Shown here: piece by piece, positions 41,715 to 49,349 of the stretch | How the letters are laid out: every line of letters starts with the position of its first letter | Numbering within the stretch: position 1 is the first letter of the stretch | NCBI GenBank assembly: GCA_037189985.1 | Contig: JBBCJX010000006.1 | Span: 171,472-235,471, forward strand | Source of the DNA: UBA2031 sp037189985 | Lineage (GTDB): Bacteria > Pseudomonadota > Gammaproteobacteria > Pseudomonadales > Moraxellaceae | Length of the DNA: 64,000 nt | Direction of reading: 5' to 3' | Notes under the pieces: generated by a model | What the model saw: only the letters and a program-made list of their open reading frames with translations | The model's database searches: none | Told to the model about the DNA's origin: nothing | Made by a program: the position numbers and the translations under genes

Positions 41715-42512
41715 TCAGGCTCCGAACAGCTCCGCCAGCTTCCCACCAGGCTCGGGCGCCCGCATGAAAGCCTCTCCCACAAGAAAGGCATGCACATCGT
41801 GGTCCCTCATCAGGGCAACATCTGCGGGGACATGGATGCCGCTTTCCGTCACGACTCGGCGACCGGCAGGGATCCGCCCAAGCAAGCCCAGCGTCGTGCC
41901 CAGGCTGACATCAAAGGTCTTGAGGTTGCGGTTGTTGATGCCGACAAGAGGGCAATCCAAGCGCAGGGCGCGCTCTAACTCCTCGCCGTCATGAACCTCC
42001 ACCAATACATCCAGCCCGAACTCACGGGCACAGGCGTGCAGTTCATTCAGTTGTGCATCGCCCAGCGCCGCCACGATCAAGAGTACACAGTCTGCCGCGA
42101 TGGCACGGGCCTCTACCACCTGATACGTGTCCACAAGGAAATCCTTGCGAATCACCGGCAAGGCGCAGGCCGCACGAGCCTCTACAAGATAGTCATTGCT
42201 GCCCTGGAAAAAATCGACATCTGTCAGCACGGAAAGACAAGCTGCACCTGCTTTCTCATAAGAGCGGGCAATATCAGCAGGGCGAAAATCGGCACGGATG
42301 ACACCCTGGCTGGGCGATGCCCTCTTGATCTCGGCAATGACGCCTGCTTTTCCAGCTTTAATTTTCTGCTCGATGGCAGCATGGAAACCACGTGCCGGAG
42401 AGGCGTGACGTGCAGCTTCTTCCTGTGCTGCAAAACTCTTTCGCTTTCTGGCAACAGCCACTTCTTCGACTTTGCGGTCCAGGATTTTCTGCAGAATGGT
42501 GGGGGCAGACAT
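41715..42512 (-). CDS. trpC: Indole-3-glycerol phosphate synthase
   Basis: TIM-barrel enzyme for the fourth step of tryptophan synthesis. About 265 residues; monofunctional, without the TrpF domain found in enterics. Motifs include MSAPTILQKIL at the start, AEIKRASPSQGVIR with the catalytic lysine and LVGINNRNLKTFDV. I start at 42512 because MSAPTILQKIL matches known Pseudomonas-type starts, while 42524 adds MDEY with no ribosome site. It is 47 bp after trpD and is the last gene of a trpEGDC operon. Confidence 0.95.
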   Translation of the reverse strand: MSAPTILQKILDRKVEEVAVARKRKSFAAQEEAARHASPARGFHAAIEQKIKAGKAGVIAEIKRASPSQGVIRADFRPADIARSYEKAGAACLSVLTDVDFFQGSNDYLVEARAACALPVIRKDFLVDTYQVVEARAIAADCVLLIVAALGDAQLNELHACAREFGLDVLVEVHDGEELERALRLDCPLVGINNRNLKTFDVSLGTTLGLLGRIPAGRRVVTESGIHVPADVALMRDHDVHAFLVGEAFMRAPEPGGKLAELFGA

Positions 42513-42559
42513 GTATTCATCCATCTTGTAGGTACGAATAAATTCGCACGAATACCCAA

Positions 42560-43603
42560 TCAGGCCGACAAAGCCCGCGTGAAGTCACGCAGGTTGTCGA
42601 ACTTCTCCAAGGCCTGGCCGGTGCTGACCAGATCATGCGCCAACGCCACGCCCTGCCTGATATCACGGACCAAACCCGCCACATAAATACCGGCACCGGC
42701 ATTGAGGGCAATGACGTCTGCAGCCTTCTGTGCATGTTCACCTTGGCGCTTGCCCAAAGCATCACGAATCAGTGCCAGCGATTCAGCCGAACTGGAAACG
42801 GTCAGGCCAATCAGGCTCTGGCTTCTCAGCCCGACATCTTCCGGTGTCAGCGTGTACTCCGAGATTTCGCCGTTTTTGAGTTCGGCTACCTGCGTGCTGG
42901 TGGCCAGACTGAACTCATCGAGCCCGTCTTTCGCATGTACGATGAGGGCATGCTCGCTACCAAGACGCTGCAGCACTTCTGCCAGCGGACGGCACAGCTG
43001 GCCATTGAAGACACCAATGACATGGCGCTTCACACCCGCAGGATTGGTGAGCGGCCCCAGAATATTGAACAGGGTGCGCAGGCCCACGTCCCTGCGTGCG
43101 GCAATGGCATGCTTCATGGCAGAGTGATGATTCACCGCAAACATGAAACCTACGCCGACTTCCCGTATGCAGCGCGCCGTCTGCTCCGGAGTCAGTGAAA
43201 GATTGAGCCCCGCCTCGGTGAGCAGATCAGCACTGCCACTGCTAGAGGACACCGCACGACCACCATGCTTGGCTACATGGGCACCGGCTGCCGCAATCAC
43301 CATGGCCGATGCCGTGGAGACGTTGAACATGTTGGCGCCATCTCCACCGGTGCCCACGATATCCACCACGTTAGGCAAGCCATCCAACTCCACCGGTGTC
43401 ATGAGCTCGCGCATGATGCGCACGGCGCCTTCGATTTCATCCAGCGACTCGCCCTTCATGCGCAAACCCATCACGAAGGCAGCAATCTGCGCATCGGTGG
43501 CGGCGCCGGTCATGATACTGCGCATCACGTCCTGCATTTCCGGCAAGGAAAGGTCGATGCGGTCGACGATACGTGCCAGTGCCGCCTTGATATCCATGCT
43601 CAT
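42560..43603 (-). CDS. trpD: Anthranilate phosphoribosyltransferase
   Basis: Transfers phosphoribose from PRPP to anthranilate. The 347-residue length is normal. The PRPP-binding motif GTGGDGANMFNVST lies near residue 85, and KHGGRAVSSSSGSADLL follows. The first ATG (43603) overlaps the trpG stop (ATGA) and a second ATG is at 43597; GGAGG stands 4 nt before the first and 10 nt before the second, so the start is uncertain by two residues. Translation is coupled to trpG in either case. Confidence 0.95.
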   Translation of the reverse strand: MSMDIKAALARIVDRIDLSLPEMQDVMRSIMTGAATDAQIAAFVMGLRMKGESLDEIEGAVRIMRELMTPVELDGLPNVVDIVGTGGDGANMFNVSTASAMVIAAAGAHVAKHGGRAVSSSSGSADLLTEAGLNLSLTPEQTARCIREVGVGFMFAVNHHSAMKHAIAARRDVGLRTLFNILGPLTNPAGVKRHVIGVFNGQLCRPLAEVLQRLGSEHALIVHAKDGLDEFSLATSTQVAELKNGEISEYTLTPEDVGLRSQSLIGLTVSSSAESLALIRDALGKRQGEHAQKAADVIALNAGAGIYVAGLVRDIRQGVALAHDLVSTGQALEKFDNLRDFTRALSA

Positions 43604-44181
43604 TTTCCCTCCAGGAAGTTCTTCAGGAGTTCATGCCCCTGTTCGGTGAGTATGGATTCCGGATGGAACTGCACTCCTTCAACATTCAGCGTCTTGTGGC
43701 GCACGCCCATGATTTCATCCACGGAGCCGTCCGGCAGCTGGGTCCAGGCCGTGATTTCCAGGCAATCCGGCAGTGACTCCTTCTCGATGATGAGGGAGTG
43801 GTAGCGTGTGGCAGTGAGCGGATTATTCAGCCCCAAAAACACACCCACATTCTTGTGATGAATCGGCGAGGTCTTGCCGTGCATGACCTGGCGCGCCCGC
43901 ACCACCTTGCCACCAAAGACCTGGCCTATGGACTGGTGGCCCAGGCAAACACCCAGCACCGGGATTTTCCCGGCAAAATAGCGAATGGCCTCCATGGAAA
44001 TGCCAGCCTCATTGGGTGAGCAGGGTCCCGGAGAAATCACGATGCGCGCGGGCGCGAGCTTTTCGATTTCGGCAATCGTGATCTCGTCATTGCGCACAAC
44101 GTGCACATCCTGACCCAGCTCCCCCAGATACTGCACGATGTTGTAAGTAAAGCTGTCGTAGTTATCGATCATCAGAATCAT
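43600..44181 (-). CDS. trpG: Anthranilate synthase component II (glutamine amidotransferase)
   Basis: Supplies ammonia from glutamine to TrpE. The 193 residues carry the class I amidotransferase triad: Cys in PVLGVCLGHQSIGQ near residue 79, and the His-Glu pair in GVQFHPESILTEQG near residue 170. It may also serve PabB, as TrpG/PabA proteins often do. It overlaps trpE and trpD by 4 bp, so the complex partners are made together. Confidence 0.95.
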   Translation of the reverse strand: MILMIDNYDSFTYNIVQYLGELGQDVHVVRNDEITIAEIEKLAPARIVISPGPCSPNEAGISMEAIRYFAGKIPVLGVCLGHQSIGQVFGGKVVRARQVMHGKTSPIHHKNVGVFLGLNNPLTATRYHSLIIEKESLPDCLEITAWTQLPDGSVDEIMGVRHKTLNVEGVQFHPESILTEQGHELLKNFLEGK

Positions 44182-45695
44182 GGCTGCGCCCCCCCTTCAC
44201 CCCGCCCCTGCCCGGCGCCCACGTGGAGCGTCGTGGCAACCTCAGCGGCGCGCATCAACGCCCGGCCCTTGCTCAGGGTTTCCTGCCATTCAGACTCGGG
44301 CACCGAGTCTGCCACCACACCAGCACCCGCCTGTACATGCATCACGCCGTCCTTGATGACGGCCGTGCGGATGGCGATGGCCGTATCCATGTTTCCCTTC
44401 CAGCCGAGGTAGCCGACAGCACCGCCGTAAATGCCGCGCTTCACCGGTTCCAGCTCATCGATGATCTGCATCGCCCTCACCTTGGGGGCGCCGGAGAGCG
44501 TACCGGCCGGCAAGGTTGCGCGCATAACGTCCATGGCGGTTTGCCCCGGCTTCAGGTCACCTTCCACATTCGAGACGATATGCATGACATGGGAATAACG
44601 CTCCACTGCCATTTTTTCCGTCACGCGCACCTGACCTGTCTTCGCCACTCGCCCGACATCATTGCGCCCCAGATCGATAAGCATCAGATGCTCGGCAATC
44701 TCCTTGGGATCAGCCAGAAGCTCGGCCATGAGTGCTTCGTCCTGCTCCGCCGTGGCGCCACGCTTGCGAGTGCCAGCAATCGGGCGCACGGTCACACGGC
44801 CATCTTCCATGCGTGCCAGAATTTCCGGTGATGAACCGACAATCGTCAGTTCATCCGTGCGCATGTAGTACATGTAGGGGGACGGATTGAGATGCCTGAG
44901 GGCGCGATACAGCAGCATGGGCGATGCCGTGAAAGGCGCGCTCATGCGCTGGGAAGGCACCACCTGCATGATGTCGCCGGCCAGGACATAGTCCTTGATG
45001 TGATCGACAGCCGCCTTGAAAGGCTGTTGCCCGAAACTGGAAACAAAGTCGGATTCACGCACCGTATGCGTGACACTGGCATGCATGGCGGAGGTATCCA
45101 GCGACTCGCGCAGGCGACGCACCAGCACATCCAGACGATGCTCGGCCTCTGCCAATGCGCCGCCATCAGCCGGGTCCACATGGGTGATCAGGAACAGCTC
45201 GCCCTTGAGGTTGTCGAAAACGATCACATCCTCGGAGAGCATGAGCTGGATGTCCGGTGCCCCGATGGGATCCGGCTTGCTGCAAGCCGCCAACTTTTTC
45301 TCGACATAGCGCACGCAGTCGTAACCGAAAAAGCCTACCAGGCCTCCATTGAAGCGGGGCAGGTCAGGATGGTCCGCCACGCGAAAGCGCTGCTGGTAGG
45401 ACTCCACGAAGGCCAGCGGGTCCGTGACCTCTGCCCGCTCGATCTCCTGGCCGTCACGGCTAACCACCACCTCATGGCCACGCACGGTCAGCACGGTACG
45501 TGCCGGCAGCCCGATGATGGAATAACGGCCCCAGCGCTCTCCCCCCTGTACGGACTCGAAGAGATAGCTGAAAGGCGCGTCGGCCAGCTTGAGATAGACG
45601 GAAAGGGGAGTATCGAGATCGGCGAGAACCGTTCGCGCCACCGGCGCGCGGTTATAACCCTGTTGCGCCAGGGCGGCGAATTGCTGCGGAGACAT
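44178..45695 (-). CDS. trpE: Anthranilate synthase component I
   Basis: Makes anthranilate from chorismate; feedback-inhibited by tryptophan. The 505-residue length is standard. The N-terminal allosteric motif reads YLFESVQGGERWGRYS near residue 43, and the chorismate-binding domain has PSPYMYYMRTDELTIVGSSP and IAGTRKRGATAEQDE and GALSGAPKVRAM-like TLSGAPKVRAMQIID. A possible ribosome site GAGAG lies 9 nt before the ATG. A 15-codon leader with three Trp codons ends 48 bp upstream, so expression is probably set by charged tRNA-Trp. The operon trpEGDC is contiguous, unlike Pseudomonas where trpE stands apart. Confidence 0.97.
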   Translation of the reverse strand: MSPQQFAALAQQGYNRAPVARTVLADLDTPLSVYLKLADAPFSYLFESVQGGERWGRYSIIGLPARTVLTVRGHEVVVSRDGQEIERAEVTDPLAFVESYQQRFRVADHPDLPRFNGGLVGFFGYDCVRYVEKKLAACSKPDPIGAPDIQLMLSEDVIVFDNLKGELFLITHVDPADGGALAEAEHRLDVLVRRLRESLDTSAMHASVTHTVRESDFVSSFGQQPFKAAVDHIKDYVLAGDIMQVVPSQRMSAPFTASPMLLYRALRHLNPSPYMYYMRTDELTIVGSSPEILARMEDGRVTVRPIAGTRKRGATAEQDEALMAELLADPKEIAEHLMLIDLGRNDVGRVAKTGQVRVTEKMAVERYSHVMHIVSNVEGDLKPGQTAMDVMRATLPAGTLSGAPKVRAMQIIDELEPVKRGIYGGAVGYLGWKGNMDTAIAIRTAVIKDGVMHVQAGAGVVADSVPESEWQETLSKGRALMRAAEVATTLHVGAGQGRGEGGAQP

Positions 45696-45703
45696 GTTTC
45701 TTA

Positions 45704-45779
45704 ACTCTCAAACGGGCAGAGGGGAAGGCTGTCGCTGGTGTACTCACCATCGCCATCCGCGCCAACGCTTGTTCAGAGC
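45704..45779 (-). promoter_or_regulatory. Possible RNA pairing between trp leader and the trpE ribosome site
   Basis: In the transcript, GCUCUGAAC (leader codons 5-7, bases 45771-45779) can pair with GUUUGAGAGU (45704-45713), nine pairs with one bulged G and including G-U pairs. The second strand contains the only ribosome-site-like GAGAG of trpE. A ribosome stalled at the Trp codons would cover the first strand and free the second. This is hand-drawn pairing only. Confidence 0.35.
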
Positions 45780-45791
45780 AAGACCCGTCAC
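45744..45791 (-). CDS. trpL: Candidate trp leader peptide with three Trp codons
   Basis: A 15-codon frame, GTG-initiated, reads M-T-G-L-A-L-N-K-R-W-R-G-W-R-W-stop, with Trp at codons 10, 13 and 15. It ends 48 nt before the trpE ATG on the same strand. An AGG lies 8 nt before the GTG. Such Trp enrichment directly upstream of trpE is the hallmark of ribosome-mediated attenuation. There is no classical GC stem plus T-run between it and trpE, so control may act on translation. Confidence 0.75.
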   Translation of the reverse strand: MTGLALNKRWRGWRW

Positions 45792-45828
45792 GACATTTGC
45801 CTGATATTCAGGGGAAAGAACCGGAAGG

Positions 45829-46506
45829 TTAAAGCAGCAGTGCAAGGGATTCAACCAGCCAGTCCGGACGCGCATCGGCAACGGGCTCGCCATGGTTGTA
45901 ACCGTAAGGCACGGCCAGCACCCGAATGCCTGCCGCACGGGCTGCCTCCACATCATTGCGGGAATCGCCCACCATCAGTGCTTCACTGGCCTTTACCTCG
46001 AAGTGGCGCAGGCAATGCAATAGCGGCTCAGGATGCGGTTTCTTGTGCTTCAGGGAATCCCCTCCCAGCAGCAGGGCAAAGGGCTCCCGCATCCCCAGTG
46101 CCTTCAGCAGGCCTTCTGCCGGGGCATACGGCTTGTTGGTGACACAGGCCAAGTGGATGCCGGCCTCCCTGCATGCCGCCAATAGCTCACGGGCTCCGGG
46201 ATAGGGCATGCTGGCCTCGCAGACCGTGGCCTGATAGTGCGCCATGAAGCGAGCCAGCAGAGCATCGTGCAGATCCGGTGACTGCCGCAGGTGCTCAAGC
46301 ACGCAATACACCAGCCGGGAAGCACCACGGCCCACCCAGTCCCTGACCTGGGCCAGTGTCACAGGCAACAGGCCCAGGTCAGCCAGAGCACGGTTCAGGT
46401 TCAGTTCGATGTCGGCCACAGAGTCGACGAGCGTACCGTCGAGATCGAACATGACCAGGCGAGGTGTAAAGCCAAGGGAGGAAAAAGGAGGCATGAGGAA
46501 GACCAT
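45829..46506 (-). CDS. gph: Phosphoglycolate phosphatase (HAD superfamily)
   Basis: Dephosphorylates 2-phosphoglycolate arising from DNA repair. About 225 residues with HAD motif I VMFDLDGTLVDS near residue 20, motif II VTNKPYAPAEG, motif III lysine in KHKKPHPEPL and motif IV MVGDSRNDVEAARAAG. The start is uncertain: ATG at 46506 or 46494, or TTG at 46530; none has a clear ribosome site. I list 46506. It lies between rpe and trpE on the same strand, the rpe-gph-trpE order known from Pseudomonas. Confidence 0.92.
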   Translation of the reverse strand: MVFLMPPFSSLGFTPRLVMFDLDGTLVDSVADIELNLNRALADLGLLPVTLAQVRDWVGRGASRLVYCVLEHLRQSPDLHDALLARFMAHYQATVCEASMPYPGARELLAACREAGIHLACVTNKPYAPAEGLLKALGMREPFALLLGGDSLKHKKPHPEPLLHCLRHFEVKASEALMVGDSRNDVEAARAAGIRVLAVPYGYNHGEPVADARPDWLVESLALLL

Positions 46507-46595
46507 GAATGGTGAATCAGTGGGAAGCAATACCGGAAACCGTGGGAGCAGCTTTAGCCACGATTACTACTGTGGCCACAGCCGCCCCCACATTT

Positions 46596-47270
46596 TTACT
46601 GCCCTATCTGTGCCAGCTCAGCCCTCATCTGCCGGATGACCCCGGCATAGTCCGGCGCATTGAAAATTGCCGAGCCTGCCACAAAGGTATCTGCTCCAGC
46701 CGCCGCAATTTCACGGATGTTTTTCACGCCCACACCACCGTCGATTTCCAGACGTATCGGCAAACCTGAAGCGTCAATCTTGGCACGCGCTTCGCGCAGC
46801 TTCTCAAGCGTGTGCGGAATGAAGGCCTGGCCACCAAAGCCGGGGTTCACACTCATGAGCAGGACCATGTCCAGCTTATCCATGACATGGTCGATATGAT
46901 GCAGCGGTGTGGCCGGGTTGAAGACCAGGCCGGCCTTGCAGCCAGCGGACTTGATCAGTGCCAAGGAGCGGTCGATATGCTCGGAGGCTTCCGGGTGAAA
47001 GGTGATGTAGGTCGCGCCCGCCTCGATGAAATCCCCGATGATGCGGTCCACCGGCTTCACCATCAGGTGCACGTCGATGGGCGCCGTCACACCGTACTTG
47101 CGCAGTGCCTTGCAGACCATGGGACCAATGGTGAGATTGGGGACGTAGTGATTGTCCATCACGTCGAAGTGCACGATGTCGGCGCCGGCGGCGAGCACCT
47201 TGTCCACGTCTTCCCCCAGACGGGCGAAATCAGCAGAAAGGATGGAGGGGGCAATCAGGTAGTCGGTCAT
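46596..47270 (-). CDS. rpe: Ribulose-phosphate 3-epimerase
   Basis: TIM-barrel epimerase of the pentose phosphate pathway, 224 residues. Signature stretches are IAPSILSADFARLGEDV, VHFDVMDNHYVPNLTIGP with the metal-binding His and Asp, and LMSVNPGFGGQAFI. The gene precedes gph by about 90 bp. A perfect TATAAT (plus-strand 47303-47308) stands 33 bp upstream of the ATG, with no good -35 box. It is a soluble housekeeping enzyme; nothing unusual in the sequence. Confidence 0.96.
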   Translation of the reverse strand: MTDYLIAPSILSADFARLGEDVDKVLAAGADIVHFDVMDNHYVPNLTIGPMVCKALRKYGVTAPIDVHLMVKPVDRIIGDFIEAGATYITFHPEASEHIDRSLALIKSAGCKAGLVFNPATPLHHIDHVMDKLDMVLLMSVNPGFGGQAFIPHTLEKLREARAKIDASGLPIRLEIDGGVGVKNIREIAAAGADTFVAGSAIFNAPDYAGVIRQMRAELAQIGQ

Positions 47271-47302
47271 GGCGGGCGGGGGTCCTGTAAAAGCTGGTAC
47301 CG

Positions 47303-47308
47303 ATTATA
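47303..47308 (-). promoter_or_regulatory. Perfect -10 box upstream of rpe
   Basis: TATAAT on the minus strand, 33 bp before the rpe ATG. The -35 position (CAGGGA) is poor. Read as the rpe-gph promoter with low certainty. Confidence 0.45.
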
Positions 47309-47339
47309 CACGGCCCATATTGCATCCCTGCCCGGCAAA

Positions 47340-48434
47340 TCAGCGCGGATGCTCCTGGAAATCCGCCGCCAGGCCGCCCAGGCCCTGCGTCAGGAAATCA
47401 TTCATGTAGTCGCGCCCGAAGGCGGCAGCCCATGGCGAGGCTCCCGGCAGACGCAGCAGCAGGCCATAGCCGCGCAGGCCCATCACCATGGTGGAGACCA
47501 TGGCCTGCATGGCGGCGTTATCAGGCAGATGCATGGCGTCGGCCAGTTCCGGCCCCAGCAGGCGACGCGACAGGGCTTCATGAAAGCCGCGCGGCAAGCG
47601 GCCAAGGCGCGGCATGCGGGACAGGCCGCTCATCAGTGCCTTGGTCAGGCGCCAGGAATTTTCATCGGGATTGAAGGCCAGCGGCAGGATGTGGCTGTTG
47701 ATAATCTTCTGCTCGGCATCGGTACGGCCCAGCAGAACTTGCGGCACGCCGAGCAGATACGTCGTGTAGCGCCAGATCAGCTTGTAGCCCAGTGCTTCCT
47801 CTTCACTCACGCGCGCGCCCAGCCGCTCAAGGCCCTGCAACACCATGCTGCCGAAAAACAGCGGGCCGGCAGCGATATGCAGCGGGTTGATGGGCTTGCC
47901 CTCTTCCTCGTTCCAGCCACCTGCCGCCAGCAGGCGCATGCGCACCATGCTGTGCATCAGCCTCACTCGGAGGCAAACCTCCCAGGCCGCGCCGCCGGGG
48001 CGCAGCGCCTCGGTGTCGAGCACACCGAAAAACAGCGTGGACGACTCGAAAAGACGGCGCACCACGTTCTGCTCCAGCCGGTTGGTGCCCGCGAGGATGC
48101 GGGCGGATTCGGGCGCGGCGAAGGACAGGAGCAGACCTCCGTGCATGAGCGCGAGGGAAAGCTGGGGGAACTGCCGGAAGCCCATGGCGCCGCCCTTGGC
48201 CATGAGTCGGAAATCAGCCCAGTCGGGCAGGGTTTCCATTTCCGCCAGCAGTTGCCGGCAAGCCGGCTCCCCGGCCGCCGCCAGTTCCCGCAGGGCGGGC
48301 AAGGGCCGGGAAAGCGGCAGGCCACGTGCCCGGAACAGGGTGATGACGGCCTCCGACGCCGGATCGCCGGCATGCAGCCAGTCCTCCATGTCGAGTGCGC
48401 TGATCTGCCGGTAGACGGATGATTCCGTGCCCAT
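47340..48434 (-). CDS. DUF2236 / MpaB-type oxygenase family protein
   Basis: A 364-residue protein of the oxygenase MpaB (DUF2236) family, helical and probably haem-binding. Visible features are WADFRLMAKGGAMGFRQ near residue 71, LRVRLMHSMVRMRLL with the conserved His-Arg near residue 158, and YKLIWRYTTYLLGVP near residue 220. Fungal MpaB cleaves a prenyl chain; the latex-clearing protein Lcp is a relative, but the bacterial members are mostly uncharacterised. It lies alone on the minus strand with its own promoter region carrying a 23-bp palindrome. No regulator gene is adjacent, though such genes are often next to TetR regulators. Confidence 0.78.
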   Translation of the reverse strand: MGTESSVYRQISALDMEDWLHAGDPASEAVITLFRARGLPLSRPLPALRELAAAGEPACRQLLAEMETLPDWADFRLMAKGGAMGFRQFPQLSLALMHGGLLLSFAAPESARILAGTNRLEQNVVRRLFESSTLFFGVLDTEALRPGGAAWEVCLRVRLMHSMVRMRLLAAGGWNEEEGKPINPLHIAAGPLFFGSMVLQGLERLGARVSEEEALGYKLIWRYTTYLLGVPQVLLGRTDAEQKIINSHILPLAFNPDENSWRLTKALMSGLSRMPRLGRLPRGFHEALSRRLLGPELADAMHLPDNAAMQAMVSTMVMGLRGYGLLLRLPGASPWAAAFGRDYMNDFLTQGLGGLAADFQEHPR

Positions 48435-48493
48435 GATGACCTCCTGGCCCCGGCGCGGCCTGATGACGCCGGGTCAGCCACACCTTAAGACCA

Positions 48494-48516
48494 CAATGTT
48501 TACATTGTCAACATTG
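48494..48516. promoter_or_regulatory. 23-bp operator-like palindrome upstream of the DUF2236 gene
   Basis: Arms CAATGTT-t-ACA and TGT-c-AACATTG surround a central T, with one mismatched pair. It lies 60-82 bp before the DUF2236 ATG and contains a TTGACA -35 box on the minus strand. Size and symmetry fit a TetR-type operator. Confidence 0.65.
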
Positions 48517-48564
48517 GCTAATGAAGCAGCCTGGGAACGCATCCCCGGCCCTTGCGCGGGCATG

Positions 48565-48587
48565 AAAAAGCCCGCGCAAGGCGGGCT
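48565..48587 (-). terminator. Intrinsic terminator of murU
   Basis: On the minus strand GCCCGC, 5-nt loop, GCGGGC and five T. It lies about 25 bp past the murU stop. A larger alternative 12-bp stem (48550-48561 with 48570-48581) overlaps it. Confidence 0.8.
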
Positions 48588-48611
48588 CGGGCTGCCGGAA
48601 GAACACCGGGG

Positions 48612-49310
48612 CTATATCTTGCCGGCCACGATGGCTTGGTCGAGTTCGCGCAGCCGCTCCGGCGTACCCACGTCCACCCAGGGACCCGCGAAGTACTCGC
48701 CCGTCACCTGCTCGTCGGTGATGGCGGCGCGCAGCAACGGGGCCAGCGGGCGCTTGCCGTTTTCAAGGCCGGCGAACAGCCTGGGGCTCAGGACAGCAAG
48801 CCCGGCATAGGTGAAAAGCGAATCACCATCGTTGCGTACCGTGCACTCCACCCCGGCGAACACACGTCCCTGCAAGGCAAAATCACCCCGGGGATTGTGT
48901 GCGGGATTGGCAACCAGCACGAGGTGCGCCAGCTTGCGCATATGCGCGAAGGCCGTGCGCAGATGCGTGAAGTCATAACGCAGCCAGATATCACCATTCA
49001 GCAGCAAGAAGGGATTTTCGCCCAGCAGTGGCAACGCTTTGATGATGCCGCCTGCCGTTTCCAGCGGCTCATGCTCGTGTGACCAGTGGATGCTGGCCCC
49101 CAATGCGGCGCCGTTGCCCAGCGCCTGCTCCAGCTTGTCTCCCAGCCACGCCGTATTGATGACGATGTCGGTGAAACCGGCGTGCACCAGATTCTCGACA
49201 TGCCAGACGATGAGCGGCTTGCCGCCCACCTCCAGCAGGGGCTTGGGCAGATGATCCGTGAGTGGACGCATGCGCGTTCCCAGCCCGGCTGCCAGAATCA
49301 TGACCTTCAT
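48612..49310 (-). CDS. murU: N-acetylmuramate alpha-1-phosphate uridylyltransferase
   Basis: Makes UDP-MurNAc from MurNAc-1-phosphate in the cell-wall recycling bypass that avoids the fosfomycin-sensitive MurA step. About 232 residues, with the nucleotidyltransferase motif ILAAGLGTRMRPLTDHLPK and metal site LLLNGDIWLRYDF. GGAGG stands 8 nt before the ATG at 49310 and only 3 nt before an ATG at 49319, so I use 49310. It is 40 bp after amgK on the same strand. A general sugar-1-phosphate nucleotidyltransferase would look alike, but the pairing with amgK supports MurU. Confidence 0.92.
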   Translation of the reverse strand: MKVMILAAGLGTRMRPLTDHLPKPLLEVGGKPLIVWHVENLVHAGFTDIVINTAWLGDKLEQALGNGAALGASIHWSHEHEPLETAGGIIKALPLLGENPFLLLNGDIWLRYDFTHLRTAFAHMRKLAHLVLVANPAHNPRGDFALQGRVFAGVECTVRNDGDSLFTYAGLAVLSPRLFAGLENGKRPLAPLLRAAITDEQVTGEYFAGPWVDVGTPERLRELDQAIVAGKI

Positions 49311-49349
49311 GTCATTCACCTCCCTGAAAAGCGCCCCTGAAAAACGGCA

